This document shows positions 17,353 through 25,471 of a DNA stretch of 32,529 nt, piece by piece. Location of the stretch: contig UQXI01000030.1 of NCBI GenBank assembly GCA_900544975.1, positions 1 to 32,529 on the forward strand, in the 5' to 3' direction. The position numbers were made by a program, and so were the translations under genes. How positions within the stretch are numbered: position 1 is the first letter of the stretch; each line of letters starts with the position of its first letter. The notes below the pieces were generated by a model. It was not told the origin of the DNA and did no database searches. It worked only from the letters and a program-made list of their open reading frames with translations. Origin of the DNA: an uncultured Eubacteriales bacterium (GTDB lineage: Bacteria > Bacillota > Clostridia > Oscillospirales > Oscillospiraceae).

Positions 17353-17612
17353 GGCATTACGAATTCGCCGAACATGAGAGGGCAACGTAAGATGTTTCTG
17401 CTGGGCGGACACATGGGTCCGCCCCTACGGCGGATAATGAGGATGGGCAAAAATTGTCCAACGCATTTTGTCATTTGAATGCCCATTTTTGGAAGGAAAA
17501 TGGGAAATTCCGAGAGAATTCCGAAGAAACTGTTGATACACCGTGTTGGTATCCCATTCTAGGGGCGGACCTATGTGTCCGCCCGTAGTAGACATTGGGA
17601 TTTTGCCGAAAC
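17353..17612. repeat. Paired-palindrome intergenic repeat, copy B (complete, inverted)
   Basis: The same two palindromes occur at 17403-17424 and 17563-17584, 138 bp apart. Read on the minus strand, copy B follows copy A along its full length: the opening near the CCAC/CTAC-GGGCGG junction, a GATACCAACAC block, TTCTTCGG, AAATGACAAA, GGACAATTTTTGCC and then CCGCCGTAGGGGCGG. The far end carries GGCGAATTCGTAATGCC (17353-17369 on the plus strand, inverted). It occupies most of the 387-bp gap between the convergent desulfurase and ECF genes. Confidence 0.85.
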
Positions 17613-17656
17613 TGGGCGGGAAATGCACGGTTTCCACTTTGCAACAGGCTTCTTTT

Positions 17657-20278
17657 TCATTCCAGAAGACCGTATTTCACCTTCACCCGGTCCAGCTTTT
17701 CCAGCATGGGTTGAGCCAGGAACCAGAGGAACAGGGCGGTGGCGGCGGCGTGGACCAGATCCACAGGCAGGCCGGTGAGAAACGCCGTCCAGATCATGGG
17801 CCAGGTGGGGTTGGGCTGGTACATGAGGACGGAAGCCGGGTTCATCACCCCGCCATAGAGGAACAGGGTGACCAGCGCCCCGAATACGGACAGGGAGAGA
17901 CGGCCCCGACGGAGGACGCCCTTCCGATACAGGACGCCGGCGGTCAGGCCCAATAGGCCCATGGCAAACATCTGCCAGGGGGTCCAGGGTCCCTGGCCAA
18001 AGAGCATGTTGGAAGCCAGCATGGTGACAGCGCCTACCAGAAAGCCCGCTTCTCCCCCAAAAGCCACCCCGGAAAGGATCACCATGGCTGCCACCGGCTT
18101 GAATCCGGGCAGGGCCAGGAAGGCGGCCCGCCCGCCGATGGACAGGCCGCATAGCACAGCCAGAATGACCATCTCCCGGGCCTGAGGCTTTCTCCCCTCA
18201 AAGACCAGGAAGAAGGGCAGGATGGTCTCCACCAGAACCAGGAGGGAGACCGCATAGTATTTCCGGTCATGGAAGTACCGGGGTCCCAGGAAAATGGTCA
18301 GGGGAATGGCCAGAATCACCACTGCCAGGGTGACCACCGTCCGCTTGGTCAGCGGTCCGCGGATCAGGGGCCGGTCTTCCGGCGGCGCTTTCCGACTGAC
18401 TGCCAGGGTCAGGATCACCAGTGCGCCCAGAAAGACGCCGTATACGGCGGTGTGCAGCTCCCGAACGCCGGTTTTTCCAGCGGCGAACAGATCCTTCAGA
18501 TCCAGCCCTGTCAGGGCGTACAGGAAGGCTGCCAGGGCCACGGCGCCGGACAGACCGGCCAGGACCTTGCGCCATACCGGCAGGGGCTTCTGGGGGGACG
18601 CTGCCGCCGGGGAGGATTTTGCCGGCGGTGGAGGAACGGGCTCCGCCTTGGGGGGCAAGCAGCCACCGCATCCGACAATCACTTCCGAGGCGGTAATGGC
18701 TTCTGGCAGAAGTGTGCGGGCCATGCGGCTGGCGGCGGTGGTATAGAAGCTCAGGCCGGAAAAGAAGGGAAGCGGCGCGTCCTCTGCCGCAATGCTGCCG
18801 TCAAAGAACAGGGCGCACCGGTCCCCGTAAGCGGCGCAGAACTCCACGTCGTGGCTGACCAGAATGACGCACACGCCCTGGCCGGTTAGCTGCTTCAAGA
18901 TCCCGGCGAGGATTTCCTTGAAGCTTCCGTCCAGTCCTTTGGTGGGCTCGTCCAGCAGGAGCACCTGGGGCTTTTGCAGCAGAACCTTGGCCAGGGCAGC
19001 CCGCTGCTGCTCTCCACCGGACAGGTCGTAAGGATGCCGGTTCAGCAGGCCGGTTAAGTGGCAGAGGCTGCAAATCCGGTCCATATGGGCCTGGTTCTCC
19101 GGGGTCCTGCCACTGGGCAGGCTCTGCCACAGATCCGCTTCCAGACTGTGCTTCACAAAGAGGATTTGAGGATCCTGGGGGAGAAGGGCCACGGGCTTGC
19201 CAGACAGAGAGACCTTGCCCCGGGAGGGCCGCCGTGCGCCGGACAGCAGGGAAAGGGCGGTGCTCTTACCCACGCCATTGCCGCCCAGGATGCACAGCAG
19301 TTCCCCGCCGTAAGCCTCCAGATTTAGACCCCGGAGGATGTCGGGGCTTCCGGACTCATAGCGGAACCAGACGTCTTGGGCCACCACCCAAGGAGTTTTG
19401 CCCTCCCGGCTGGGGCAAGGCCTGGGGGGGACCGGTTGGAGCGGGTGCTCCCCGGCCCATTGCTCCAGAAACAGCCGCCCATTGCTGGGCGTCAGCGGGC
19501 AGGGGAGCGGGCTGGGGAGACTGCTCCAAATCTGCATGGGCGCGGGCATGGAGGAGCGCATAGGGTGCCCCATCTCCCGCAGGGTGGAAAAGACCGCCTG
19601 GGGGGTCCCATCTGCCAGGACCCGGCCGCCGTCCAGAATCAGAAGCCGGTCCGCCATGGGGATCACCTCATCCAGCCGGTGCTCCGTGAGGATGACGGTA
19701 GTTCCCAGGTCCCGGTGAATGCGGCCCAGGGTGGACAGAAAGCCGGATGCTGCAATGGGATCCAGTTGACTGGTGGGCTCGTCCAAAATGAGAACCTCCG
19801 GCTGCAGAGCCATGACGGAGGCCAGATTCAGCAGCTGCTTTTGCCCGCCGGAGAGGGAGACCACGTCCCGGTGGAACCAGGACTGGATCCCAAAGAAGCT
19901 GGCCATTTCGGCGACACGGCTCCGAATGGCAGAACGATCATAGCCCAGGGCTTCCAGGCCGAAGGCCAGCTCGTGCCAGACCTTGTCGGTGACAATTTGA
20001 TTTTCCGGGCTTTGCTGAACAAAGCCGATGGCAGATGCCTGAGTCCGGGGATCTACCTGTTCCAGAGGGGTTCCACGGAACAGAAGCTGCCCGTGAGATT
20101 GACCATGGGGAGTGAGGGCGGACTTGAACTGCCGCAGGAGGGTGGACTTTCCGCAGCCCGAGGGACCGGCAATCACCAAAAACTGACCGGCGGGGATCTC
20201 AAACCGCAATCCGTCCAGAGCGGCATGGGTCTGCCCGGGGTAGGAAAAGGTCAGGTCTTGGAAAATAAACAGTTCCAT
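17657..20278 (-). CDS. Fused ECF transporter: EcfA-type ATPase + EcfA-type ATPase + S-component membrane domain
   Basis: This 873-residue protein fuses three of the four subunits of an energy-coupling-factor importer. ATPase 1 has Walker A GPSGCGKST (38-46), Q-loop VQQSPENQIV, signature LSGGQ (142-146), Walker B D166-E167 and H200. ATPase 2 (about 310-530) has GGNGVGKST (about 330), LSGGEQQR, LLLDEPTKGLD and VSHD. A linker with CGGC (about 537-540) and a Pro/Ala-rich stretch leads to eight or so membrane helices (about 568-873). The last six resemble S components of the cobalamin/CbrT type, with GRAAFLALPGFKP and FGQGPWTPWQMFAMGL; cobalamin is a guess. The ATG at 20278 has GGGAGG upstream and overlaps the ecfT gene by 28 bp. 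The frame open upstream to 20458 is a shadow. Confidence 0.9.
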   Translation of the reverse strand: MELFIFQDLTFSYPGQTHAALDGLRFEIPAGQFLVIAGPSGCGKSTLLRQFKSALTPHGQSHGQLLFRGTPLEQVDPRTQASAIGFVQQSPENQIVTDKVWHELAFGLEALGYDRSAIRSRVAEMASFFGIQSWFHRDVVSLSGGQKQLLNLASVMALQPEVLILDEPTSQLDPIAASGFLSTLGRIHRDLGTTVILTEHRLDEVIPMADRLLILDGGRVLADGTPQAVFSTLREMGHPMRSSMPAPMQIWSSLPSPLPCPLTPSNGRLFLEQWAGEHPLQPVPPRPCPSREGKTPWVVAQDVWFRYESGSPDILRGLNLEAYGGELLCILGGNGVGKSTALSLLSGARRPSRGKVSLSGKPVALLPQDPQILFVKHSLEADLWQSLPSGRTPENQAHMDRICSLCHLTGLLNRHPYDLSGGEQQRAALAKVLLQKPQVLLLDEPTKGLDGSFKEILAGILKQLTGQGVCVILVSHDVEFCAAYGDRCALFFDGSIAAEDAPLPFFSGLSFYTTAASRMARTLLPEAITASEVIVGCGGCLPPKAEPVPPPPAKSSPAAASPQKPLPVWRKVLAGLSGAVALAAFLYALTGLDLKDLFAAGKTGVRELHTAVYGVFLGALVILTLAVSRKAPPEDRPLIRGPLTKRTVVTLAVVILAIPLTIFLGPRYFHDRKYYAVSLLVLVETILPFFLVFEGRKPQAREMVILAVLCGLSIGGRAAFLALPGFKPVAAMVILSGVAFGGEAGFLVGAVTMLASNMLFGQGPWTPWQMFAMGLLGLTAGVLYRKGVLRRGRLSLSVFGALVTLFLYGGVMNPASVLMYQPNPTWPMIWTAFLTGLPVDLVHAAATALFLWFLAQPMLEKLDRVKVKYGLLE

Positions 20279-21123
20279 TTCAAATCCTCCCATAGGTCGG
20301 TGAGCAGGGGAAAGAGGCACAGCAGGGAAAATGCGGCAAAGACGCCCAGAGAAGGGGGGGCGGTCAAAGGCCCCCACATGGTGGGGTAAAACTGGAACTG
20401 GGTTCCGCCCAGAAAGCTGCCGGTGATTACCAGACCTCCCAGCGCCAGTAGGGAGCACAGCACTGCAATGTCCCGGACGGTCAACCGGTAGACCGAGAAC
20501 GTGGTGGAGCCGGGCAGACCATAGCCCCGGCTTCGCATGCTGTCGGCAGTTTCAATGGCATTTTCCAGGGCCCAGGTGACTGTGGCGGAAAAGGCGGCGA
20601 GAGCGGCCCGGAGCTTCCGGACTCCGCCAGTGTCCGGCTGAGCCTGGGAGACCGCCTGCATATGGGCTCGGAACCGGGGCACGAAGCGAAACGCCATGGA
20701 CAGGAGCAGGGACAAGGCCGGCGCCATCCGGCCGAAGAGGTAAAGAAATTTGTCGGAGGTGATCACAGCGCCAAAGCAGCGGAACCAGACAATGACCGCC
20801 AGCAGCATGGCCGCCGCCGCCCCGCCGTAGCTGGCAGCCTCCAGGGTCAAAGGGCTGCCATTGGGAAGCCGGAGGAACACCGTGGCCCCCTGATGGTTGA
20901 ACAGGGGATTCAGCAGAGCGGTAAACAGCAGGACCGGCAATAGATACCGGAGCTGCCGCCCCAGGGCTCGCCATCCCTCCAACCGGGCGGAATAAGCCAG
21001 GGCGCAGACGAGGGAAATTCCCAGGCACACCGGGTGCATGAAAAACATGGTAAATCCCAGGGTCAGGACAAAAAAGAAAAGCCCCACCAAGGGATGAAAG
21101 GAAGAAAAGGTGTCTTGCTTCAC
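20251..21123 (-). CDS. EcfT-type transmembrane protein of the dedicated ECF transporter
   Basis: This roughly 290-residue membrane protein is the scaffold partner of the fused ATPase-S protein. Hydrophobic helices are visible at about 10-40, 60-80, 110-135, 225-245 and 260-280. The coupling motif ETADSMRSRGYGLPG is the Ser/Ala-Arg-Gly motif of EcfT proteins in dedicated (group I) systems. The start is uncertain: a GTG at 21123 has GAGGAGG 12 bases upstream, while a GTG at 21144 lies in front of that ribosome site and would add seven residues. Its end overlaps the fused gene, so the two-gene operon encodes a complete importer. No cobalamin or other riboswitch fits in the roughly 70-base leader. 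Confidence 0.88.
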   Translation of the reverse strand: MKQDTFSSFHPLVGLFFFVLTLGFTMFFMHPVCLGISLVCALAYSARLEGWRALGRQLRYLLPVLLFTALLNPLFNHQGATVFLRLPNGSPLTLEAASYGGAAAAMLLAVIVWFRCFGAVITSDKFLYLFGRMAPALSLLLSMAFRFVPRFRAHMQAVSQAQPDTGGVRKLRAALAAFSATVTWALENAIETADSMRSRGYGLPGSTTFSVYRLTVRDIAVLCSLLALGGLVITGSFLGGTQFQFYPTMWGPLTAPPSLGVFAAFSLLCLFPLLTDLWEDLKWNCLFSKT

Positions 21124-21200
21124 GTCTGCGGTTCGCCTCCTCACTTCGCCGGAAATTCTCGCAGGATTCCCTGTTTGTTACATGCGACATTTTCCCGTGA

Positions 21201-21229
21201 ATTATACCATGGAAAAACCTGGTTTGCAA
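21201..21229 (-). promoter_or_regulatory. Sigma-A promoter of the dedicated ECF operon
   Basis: On the minus strand TTGCAA (21229-21224) and TATAAT (21206-21201) are separated by 17 bp, with TGG extending the -10 box. Confidence 0.85.
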
Positions 21230-21254
21230 GCTGGGCGGTACAGATACAAAAGTT

Positions 21255-21289
21255 TGGCAGGAAGACAGGCATTGCCTGTCTTCCTGCCA
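21255..21289 (-). terminator. Terminator of the SLH nucleotidase gene
   Basis: Fifteen-base perfect arms (TGGCAGGAAGACAGG and complement) enclose a 5-base loop. Read on the minus strand the stem is followed by AACTTTTG, a short T run. It lies 23 bases beyond the stop codon at 21313 and just upstream of the ECF promoter. Confidence 0.75.
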
Positions 21290-21312
21290 GCTGGAAAAAC
21301 CGGGGAGGGAAC

Positions 21313-24300
21313 TCAGTTGGGAAGCAGAATGCTCCAGGTGGAGTCGATGCTGGGGGAGATTTCGCCGGCCTCGCGGATGTAGTCCGCCAGGAGGTTCCGG
21401 GCCTGGCCCTTGTCCTCGCCCTGGATCATGTCGTACTGGGTGGAGTAAATGATGCGGCTTTCATCGTTGGCCTTGAAGTCGCAGCCGTGCTCGTTGAGGT
21501 ACTTGACGTAGTCGCCGCCGCCGTTGTAGCGGTAGTTGTTGATGACGACGGTGAACTCGGCGTCGTCTGCCACTTCCTCTCCGTGGTAGGTCATGGAGAC
21601 AATCCGGGAGCCCTGGGGCTGAGCCGGGTCAATGACATAGGAGAAGCCTTCGCCGTAGATGACATCGTAGTAGGTGAGGCCGCCCTGGATGTTGACGGTG
21701 CCATCGTCACGGATCTGAACCTTGGAGGCGGAGTACTCCAGCCAGGTCCGGACTTCCTTGCCGCTCATGGTGATCTGATAGAACCAGTTTTCATAGCGGT
21801 ACAGCTTGAACATATCGCCCAGGACGATGTCGCCCTCGGGGATCAGGTTCTCAGCATTGCCGGAGGTGAGGGGAGCGGTGATGGACAGCTGGGCGGGGGT
21901 GTCGTCCTCCTCATTGTCGGGGGTGTTTTCGCCGGTGCGGTCGTAAGCGCCCCAGATCTGGACCTTGTTCACCAAGTCCACAAAGGCGGAGGGGGCGGCG
22001 CCCAGGTTGGCGGCGGAGAAGTTGCCAGTGGCCTTGCCAATGGGCTGGAGCATGTAGTCCTGCCAGGTGGCAGTCTCATAGGGCTTCAATGCGGCCTCCA
22101 GGTCTGGGTCTGCCTCGTAAAGGGGCTGCCACTTCCGGTTCTCATCCCGGGCGAACATGGGGACGTTCTTGGCGTCTACGGTGTATGTGCCAGCGATTTT
22201 GTCGTAGGTCACAATGGCCTGGCCCACGACGGCGGCCTTGGTGGACAGGGAGAATACGGGAATCTCGTTACCGTCGCTGTTGGCAATCTGGGTGATGCCG
22301 TTGCGGTGCTCGTGACCGGTGAAGACCAGGTCGATGGTGTTGGTCTCAGAGACCAGCTGGCGGATGAAATCGGACTGGGCGTCGGAGTCAATGCCGGAGT
22401 GGCTGGCCAGAACGATGAGGTCGGCCTTCTCAGTCATTTCCTGCTCATAGTGCTTGTAGGTCTCAATGACGTTGGCGAAATCGATGCCCTCCCAGTTGGC
22501 AGGGACGTCCCACTTGGGGATGTTGGGGTTGCCAATGCCCATCACAGCCACGGTGACGCCGTTGTAGTCGTAAAGCTGATAGGGGGCGTAGTCGTTCCAG
22601 GTGCTCCAGTCGGTGGTTCCCTCATCTTGCTTGGTGGAATCCAGGTAGTTGGCGCAGCCCACGGCCACAGAATGCTCCGTTTCTGTGGCGTCGCTGGTCA
22701 GGTAGCCCAGCTGGCGCTGGAGGATGGTCATGCCATAGTTGAACTCGTGGTTGCCGGGAACGAACATGTCATATCCCATCATCCGCAGAGCCTTCATGGC
22801 AGGATCGTCTTCCTGAGGCTGATTGAAGGCGTAGTAGTAGGTGAGGGGCGTGCCCTGGACCAGGTCGCCGCAGTCCACCAGGAAGGTGTTCTCATAGGCT
22901 TCCCGCTGCTGCTTCACAAAGGTGGCGACCCGAGTGAGGCCCTGGTAATGGGTACCGGAAGCGGAGTAGTCAGCGGTGTAATCCGTGGCGTAGACTTGGC
23001 CATGGACGTCGGAGGTGGCCATCAGGTTGATCTCCACCTGGCTGTTGAAGAACCGGTAGATCACAGTGGCAAACTGCCCGCGGGTGGACAGGCGCAGGGG
23101 CTGCAGGGTATTGTCTCCCATACCTTGGATGAGACCCACAGCTACAGCCCACTTCATGGCGTCCTGGGCATAGGGAGAGGCTTTGGCTCCGTCTGTAAAG
23201 GAGCTGAGATCGGCAGCTTTGCTCACGTCCAGGCCGGCGCTCTTGGCGTACCGGTAGAACATGGTGGTCATTTCCTGACGGCTGATGTCCCGCAGAGGCC
23301 GGAAGGTCTGGTCCCCGTAACCCAGGGTGATGCCTTCGGCAGCGGCCCAGGCCACGGCGTTCTCGTAGTAGGAGCCGGGCACCACATCGGAGAAGTTGCT
23401 GGTGGAGGTCACTTCGGGGGTACCGGCCATGCGGTACAGAACGGTGGCCACCATGGCCCGGTTCAGGGTCTGGTTGGGGGCAAAGAGACCGTCGCCGATG
23501 CCCTCCATATAGCCCTGGCCGTCTACAAACTTCACAGGCTCGTAGAAGAACTGGCCCTCGTGCACGTCGGTGTAGGGCATGTCGGTGATGGTGATGCGGC
23601 CCTCGCCGTAGGGGTTGGCATAGGCGTCACCCACGACGCCCTTCAGGGAATCGCGCACATAGGTGATGAGGACCTGATTGTCGATCATGACTTCATCCTG
23701 CAGCACCTTGTTGTCCATGAACATGTTGATGCCGTCGCCGCCGGACTTCAGCATGTAGTTGTGGGAGGCCAGCTTATAGGTCTTCTCCAGGTCAAGGGGT
23801 TCGTACTCGCCTGCCTGGTTCAGCACCTGGATGTTCTTCACCCGGCGCAGGCCCTCCACGGCCACGAACATGCTCTTGTCGTCCAGCTTGACAGAGGAGG
23901 CGATGTTCAGGTCGATGGTGTATTTCAGACCGGAGACCTGGAGGAAGCCGCCGTTTTCACCGGGGGTGGAGCGGGCGGTCATTTCCAGAGCGTCTGCGAT
24001 TTCCTGACCGGTGGCTTCCACCACGCAGGCGGTGTTGCCAAAGGGATGCACGGCGATGACCTGCCCATAGGTGATGTCACCGGCGGGGATGTCAGCGCGG
24101 ATGCCGCCGCCGTTCACAAAGGCGATGTCTGCGCCCAGGACGGTACGGTAGGCGTCGGCGCACAGGTTGCCCAGGTTGGTCTCCTGGTTCCGGATCAGCC
24201 GGTTGCCGGTGGCAGGATCCATCACCACCAGGTCCACGTCGGACTTGGCGACGACTTCGTTCAGCTTGTCTTCGTACTGCGCCTGGATGTTCTTCACGAA

Positions 24301-25245
24301 GGCGTCGGTCTCGGCGTCCACCTCCGTGTAGCCGTTCACCAGCTCCGTGGAGACCTGGCCCTCAGCAGTGATGGTCATCTTGCCAATGTTGGCCAGCTTG
24401 GTGCCGGTGGAGGTGAGGACCACATCGTTGCCGGATTTGTCCTTCACAGTCTCACCGGGAATGGTGCTGTGGGAGTGACCGTCGATGAAGGCGTCCAGGC
24501 CGGTGGTGTTGGCAATGATCTCTCTGGAGGTCCAGGGAGAGGACTGCTCGTCAATGCCGCAGTGACCCAGGGCGATGACCACATCGGCGCCTTCTTTCAC
24601 GGCGGCGTCAACGGCGCCCTGGACGGCGTTGTACAGGTCCTGGCCATTGCCCCCTTCGCAGAAGCCGTAAATGTAGTTGCCTTCGGCATCCTGGAAGTAG
24701 GTGGGGGTGGATTTGGTGAAGGTTTCGGGGGTGCTGACGCCCACAAAGGCCACCTTCAGGCTGCCAAAGGTCTCCATGGCGTAGGCGTCGGCTACGGGCT
24801 TGTTTTCCTTCAGATCCGTGAAGTTGCAGGACAGGTACTTGGCGTTGGACTTCTCCAGCAGGGAGAGGGCCACGTCCATCCCGTAGTCGAACTCATGGTT
24901 GCCGAAGGTGGCGTAGTCATAGCCCACCTGGTTCATGATGTCCACCAGGTAGCTGCCGTTGGACAGGGTGCCAATGGCCTCGCCCTGGATGGCGTCGCCG
25001 GCGTCTACCAGCACGACATGCTCATGGGCTTCCTCCATGGCGTGTTTGTAGGCAGCCAGGTTGGCATACCCCATGGTGTCTTCTGGGGTACCGGCATCCA
25101 CGCCGCAGTGCACATCGTTGGTGTAGAGAATCACGACGTCGTCAGACTTTTCGCCAGCGGCAAAAGCCATGGTAGACAGCGTCGAGAGTACCAGCACCAG
25201 TGCCAGCAGCACGGACAGGACCCGCGAGGAAAGTTTGCTTCTCAT
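21313..25245 (-). CDS. Secreted double 5'-nucleotidase / 2',3'-cyclic phosphodiesterase with central SLH repeats
   Basis: This 1310-residue exported enzyme has a signal peptide (cleavage near AFA-AGEK, about 30). Head 1 (about 36-550) is a complete UshA/YfkN-type module: TNDVHCG, GDAIQG, GNHEFDYG, DGHSHS, then the nucleotidase C-domain with NGGGIRADIP and NYMLKSGGDG. Three SLH repeats follow (about 556-732; GYGDQTFRP is typical), which bind secondary wall polymer. Head 2 (about 740-1310) repeats the metal motifs (TSDVHGQ, GDLVQG, GNHEFNYG, TGHEHRN) and ends with a C-domain containing NNYRYNGGGDY, closer to CpdB-type cyclic-nucleotide phosphodiesterases. B. subtilis YfkN also has two such heads. 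Likely role: degrading extracellular nucleotides for nucleoside and phosphate supply. AAAGGAGG precedes the ATG at 25245. Confidence 0.95.
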   Translation of the reverse strand: MRSKLSSRVLSVLLALVLVLSTLSTMAFAAGEKSDDVVILYTNDVHCGVDAGTPEDTMGYANLAAYKHAMEEAHEHVVLVDAGDAIQGEAIGTLSNGSYLVDIMNQVGYDYATFGNHEFDYGMDVALSLLEKSNAKYLSCNFTDLKENKPVADAYAMETFGSLKVAFVGVSTPETFTKSTPTYFQDAEGNYIYGFCEGGNGQDLYNAVQGAVDAAVKEGADVVIALGHCGIDEQSSPWTSREIIANTTGLDAFIDGHSHSTIPGETVKDKSGNDVVLTSTGTKLANIGKMTITAEGQVSTELVNGYTEVDAETDAFVKNIQAQYEDKLNEVVAKSDVDLVVMDPATGNRLIRNQETNLGNLCADAYRTVLGADIAFVNGGGIRADIPAGDITYGQVIAVHPFGNTACVVEATGQEIADALEMTARSTPGENGGFLQVSGLKYTIDLNIASSVKLDDKSMFVAVEGLRRVKNIQVLNQAGEYEPLDLEKTYKLASHNYMLKSGGDGINMFMDNKVLQDEVMIDNQVLITYVRDSLKGVVGDAYANPYGEGRITITDMPYTDVHEGQFFYEPVKFVDGQGYMEGIGDGLFAPNQTLNRAMVATVLYRMAGTPEVTSTSNFSDVVPGSYYENAVAWAAAEGITLGYGDQTFRPLRDISRQEMTTMFYRYAKSAGLDVSKAADLSSFTDGAKASPYAQDAMKWAVAVGLIQGMGDNTLQPLRLSTRGQFATVIYRFFNSQVEINLMATSDVHGQVYATDYTADYSASGTHYQGLTRVATFVKQQREAYENTFLVDCGDLVQGTPLTYYYAFNQPQEDDPAMKALRMMGYDMFVPGNHEFNYGMTILQRQLGYLTSDATETEHSVAVGCANYLDSTKQDEGTTDWSTWNDYAPYQLYDYNGVTVAVMGIGNPNIPKWDVPANWEGIDFANVIETYKHYEQEMTEKADLIVLASHSGIDSDAQSDFIRQLVSETNTIDLVFTGHEHRNGITQIANSDGNEIPVFSLSTKAAVVGQAIVTYDKIAGTYTVDAKNVPMFARDENRKWQPLYEADPDLEAALKPYETATWQDYMLQPIGKATGNFSAANLGAAPSAFVDLVNKVQIWGAYDRTGENTPDNEEDDTPAQLSITAPLTSGNAENLIPEGDIVLGDMFKLYRYENWFYQITMSGKEVRTWLEYSASKVQIRDDGTVNIQGGLTYYDVIYGEGFSYVIDPAQPQGSRIVSMTYHGEEVADDAEFTVVINNYRYNGGGDYVKYLNEHGCDFKANDESRIIYSTQYDMIQGEDKGQARNLLADYIREAGEISPSIDSTWSILLPN

Positions 25246-25312
25246 GTTGCGTCCTCCTTTAAGATTGGATAGAAGTGTGATGACGGAGGCGGGGTGATCC
25301 GCTCCTTTTTTA

Positions 25313-25341
25313 ATTTTAACAAAATCTTCAGGACTTTTCAA
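25313..25341 (-). promoter_or_regulatory. Sigma-A promoter of the SLH nucleotidase
   Basis: On the minus strand TTGAAA (25341-25336) and TAAAAT (25318-25313) are separated by 17 bp, about 65 bases before the ATG. Confidence 0.75.
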
Positions 25342-25395
25342 TGGGAAAACGCATATCTTAGTAAAATTCAGGAAAAAACACCGAATCTTGCATCA

Positions 25396-25446
25396 GAAAA
25401 GAAAAAACCTGTACATTGCGCCGGATTTCCGGAGCAATGTACAGGT
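25396..25446 (-). terminator. Terminator of the exonuclease III / SLH-NlpC operon
   Basis: Thirteen-base arms ACCTGTACATTGC (25407-25419) and its complement (25434-25446) close a loop that itself contains CCGGA/TCCGG. On the minus strand a long T-rich run (TTTTTTCTTTTC) follows. It separates this operon from the nucleotidase gene. Confidence 0.9.
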
Positions 25447-25471
25447 GCTTGAGATGTTGACGATGTTGGGG

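Noticed and set aside
21124..21223. A cobalamin riboswitch before the dedicated ECF operon.
   Set aside because: The leader from the predicted promoter is about 70 bases, too short, and contains no B12-box-like sequence.
21034..25272. A 1412-codon open frame on the plus strand opposite the SLH nucleotidase.
   Set aside because: It is the antisense shadow of a GC-rich gene: low-complexity Gly/Val/His composition, no ribosome site, and the minus-strand protein has complete domains.
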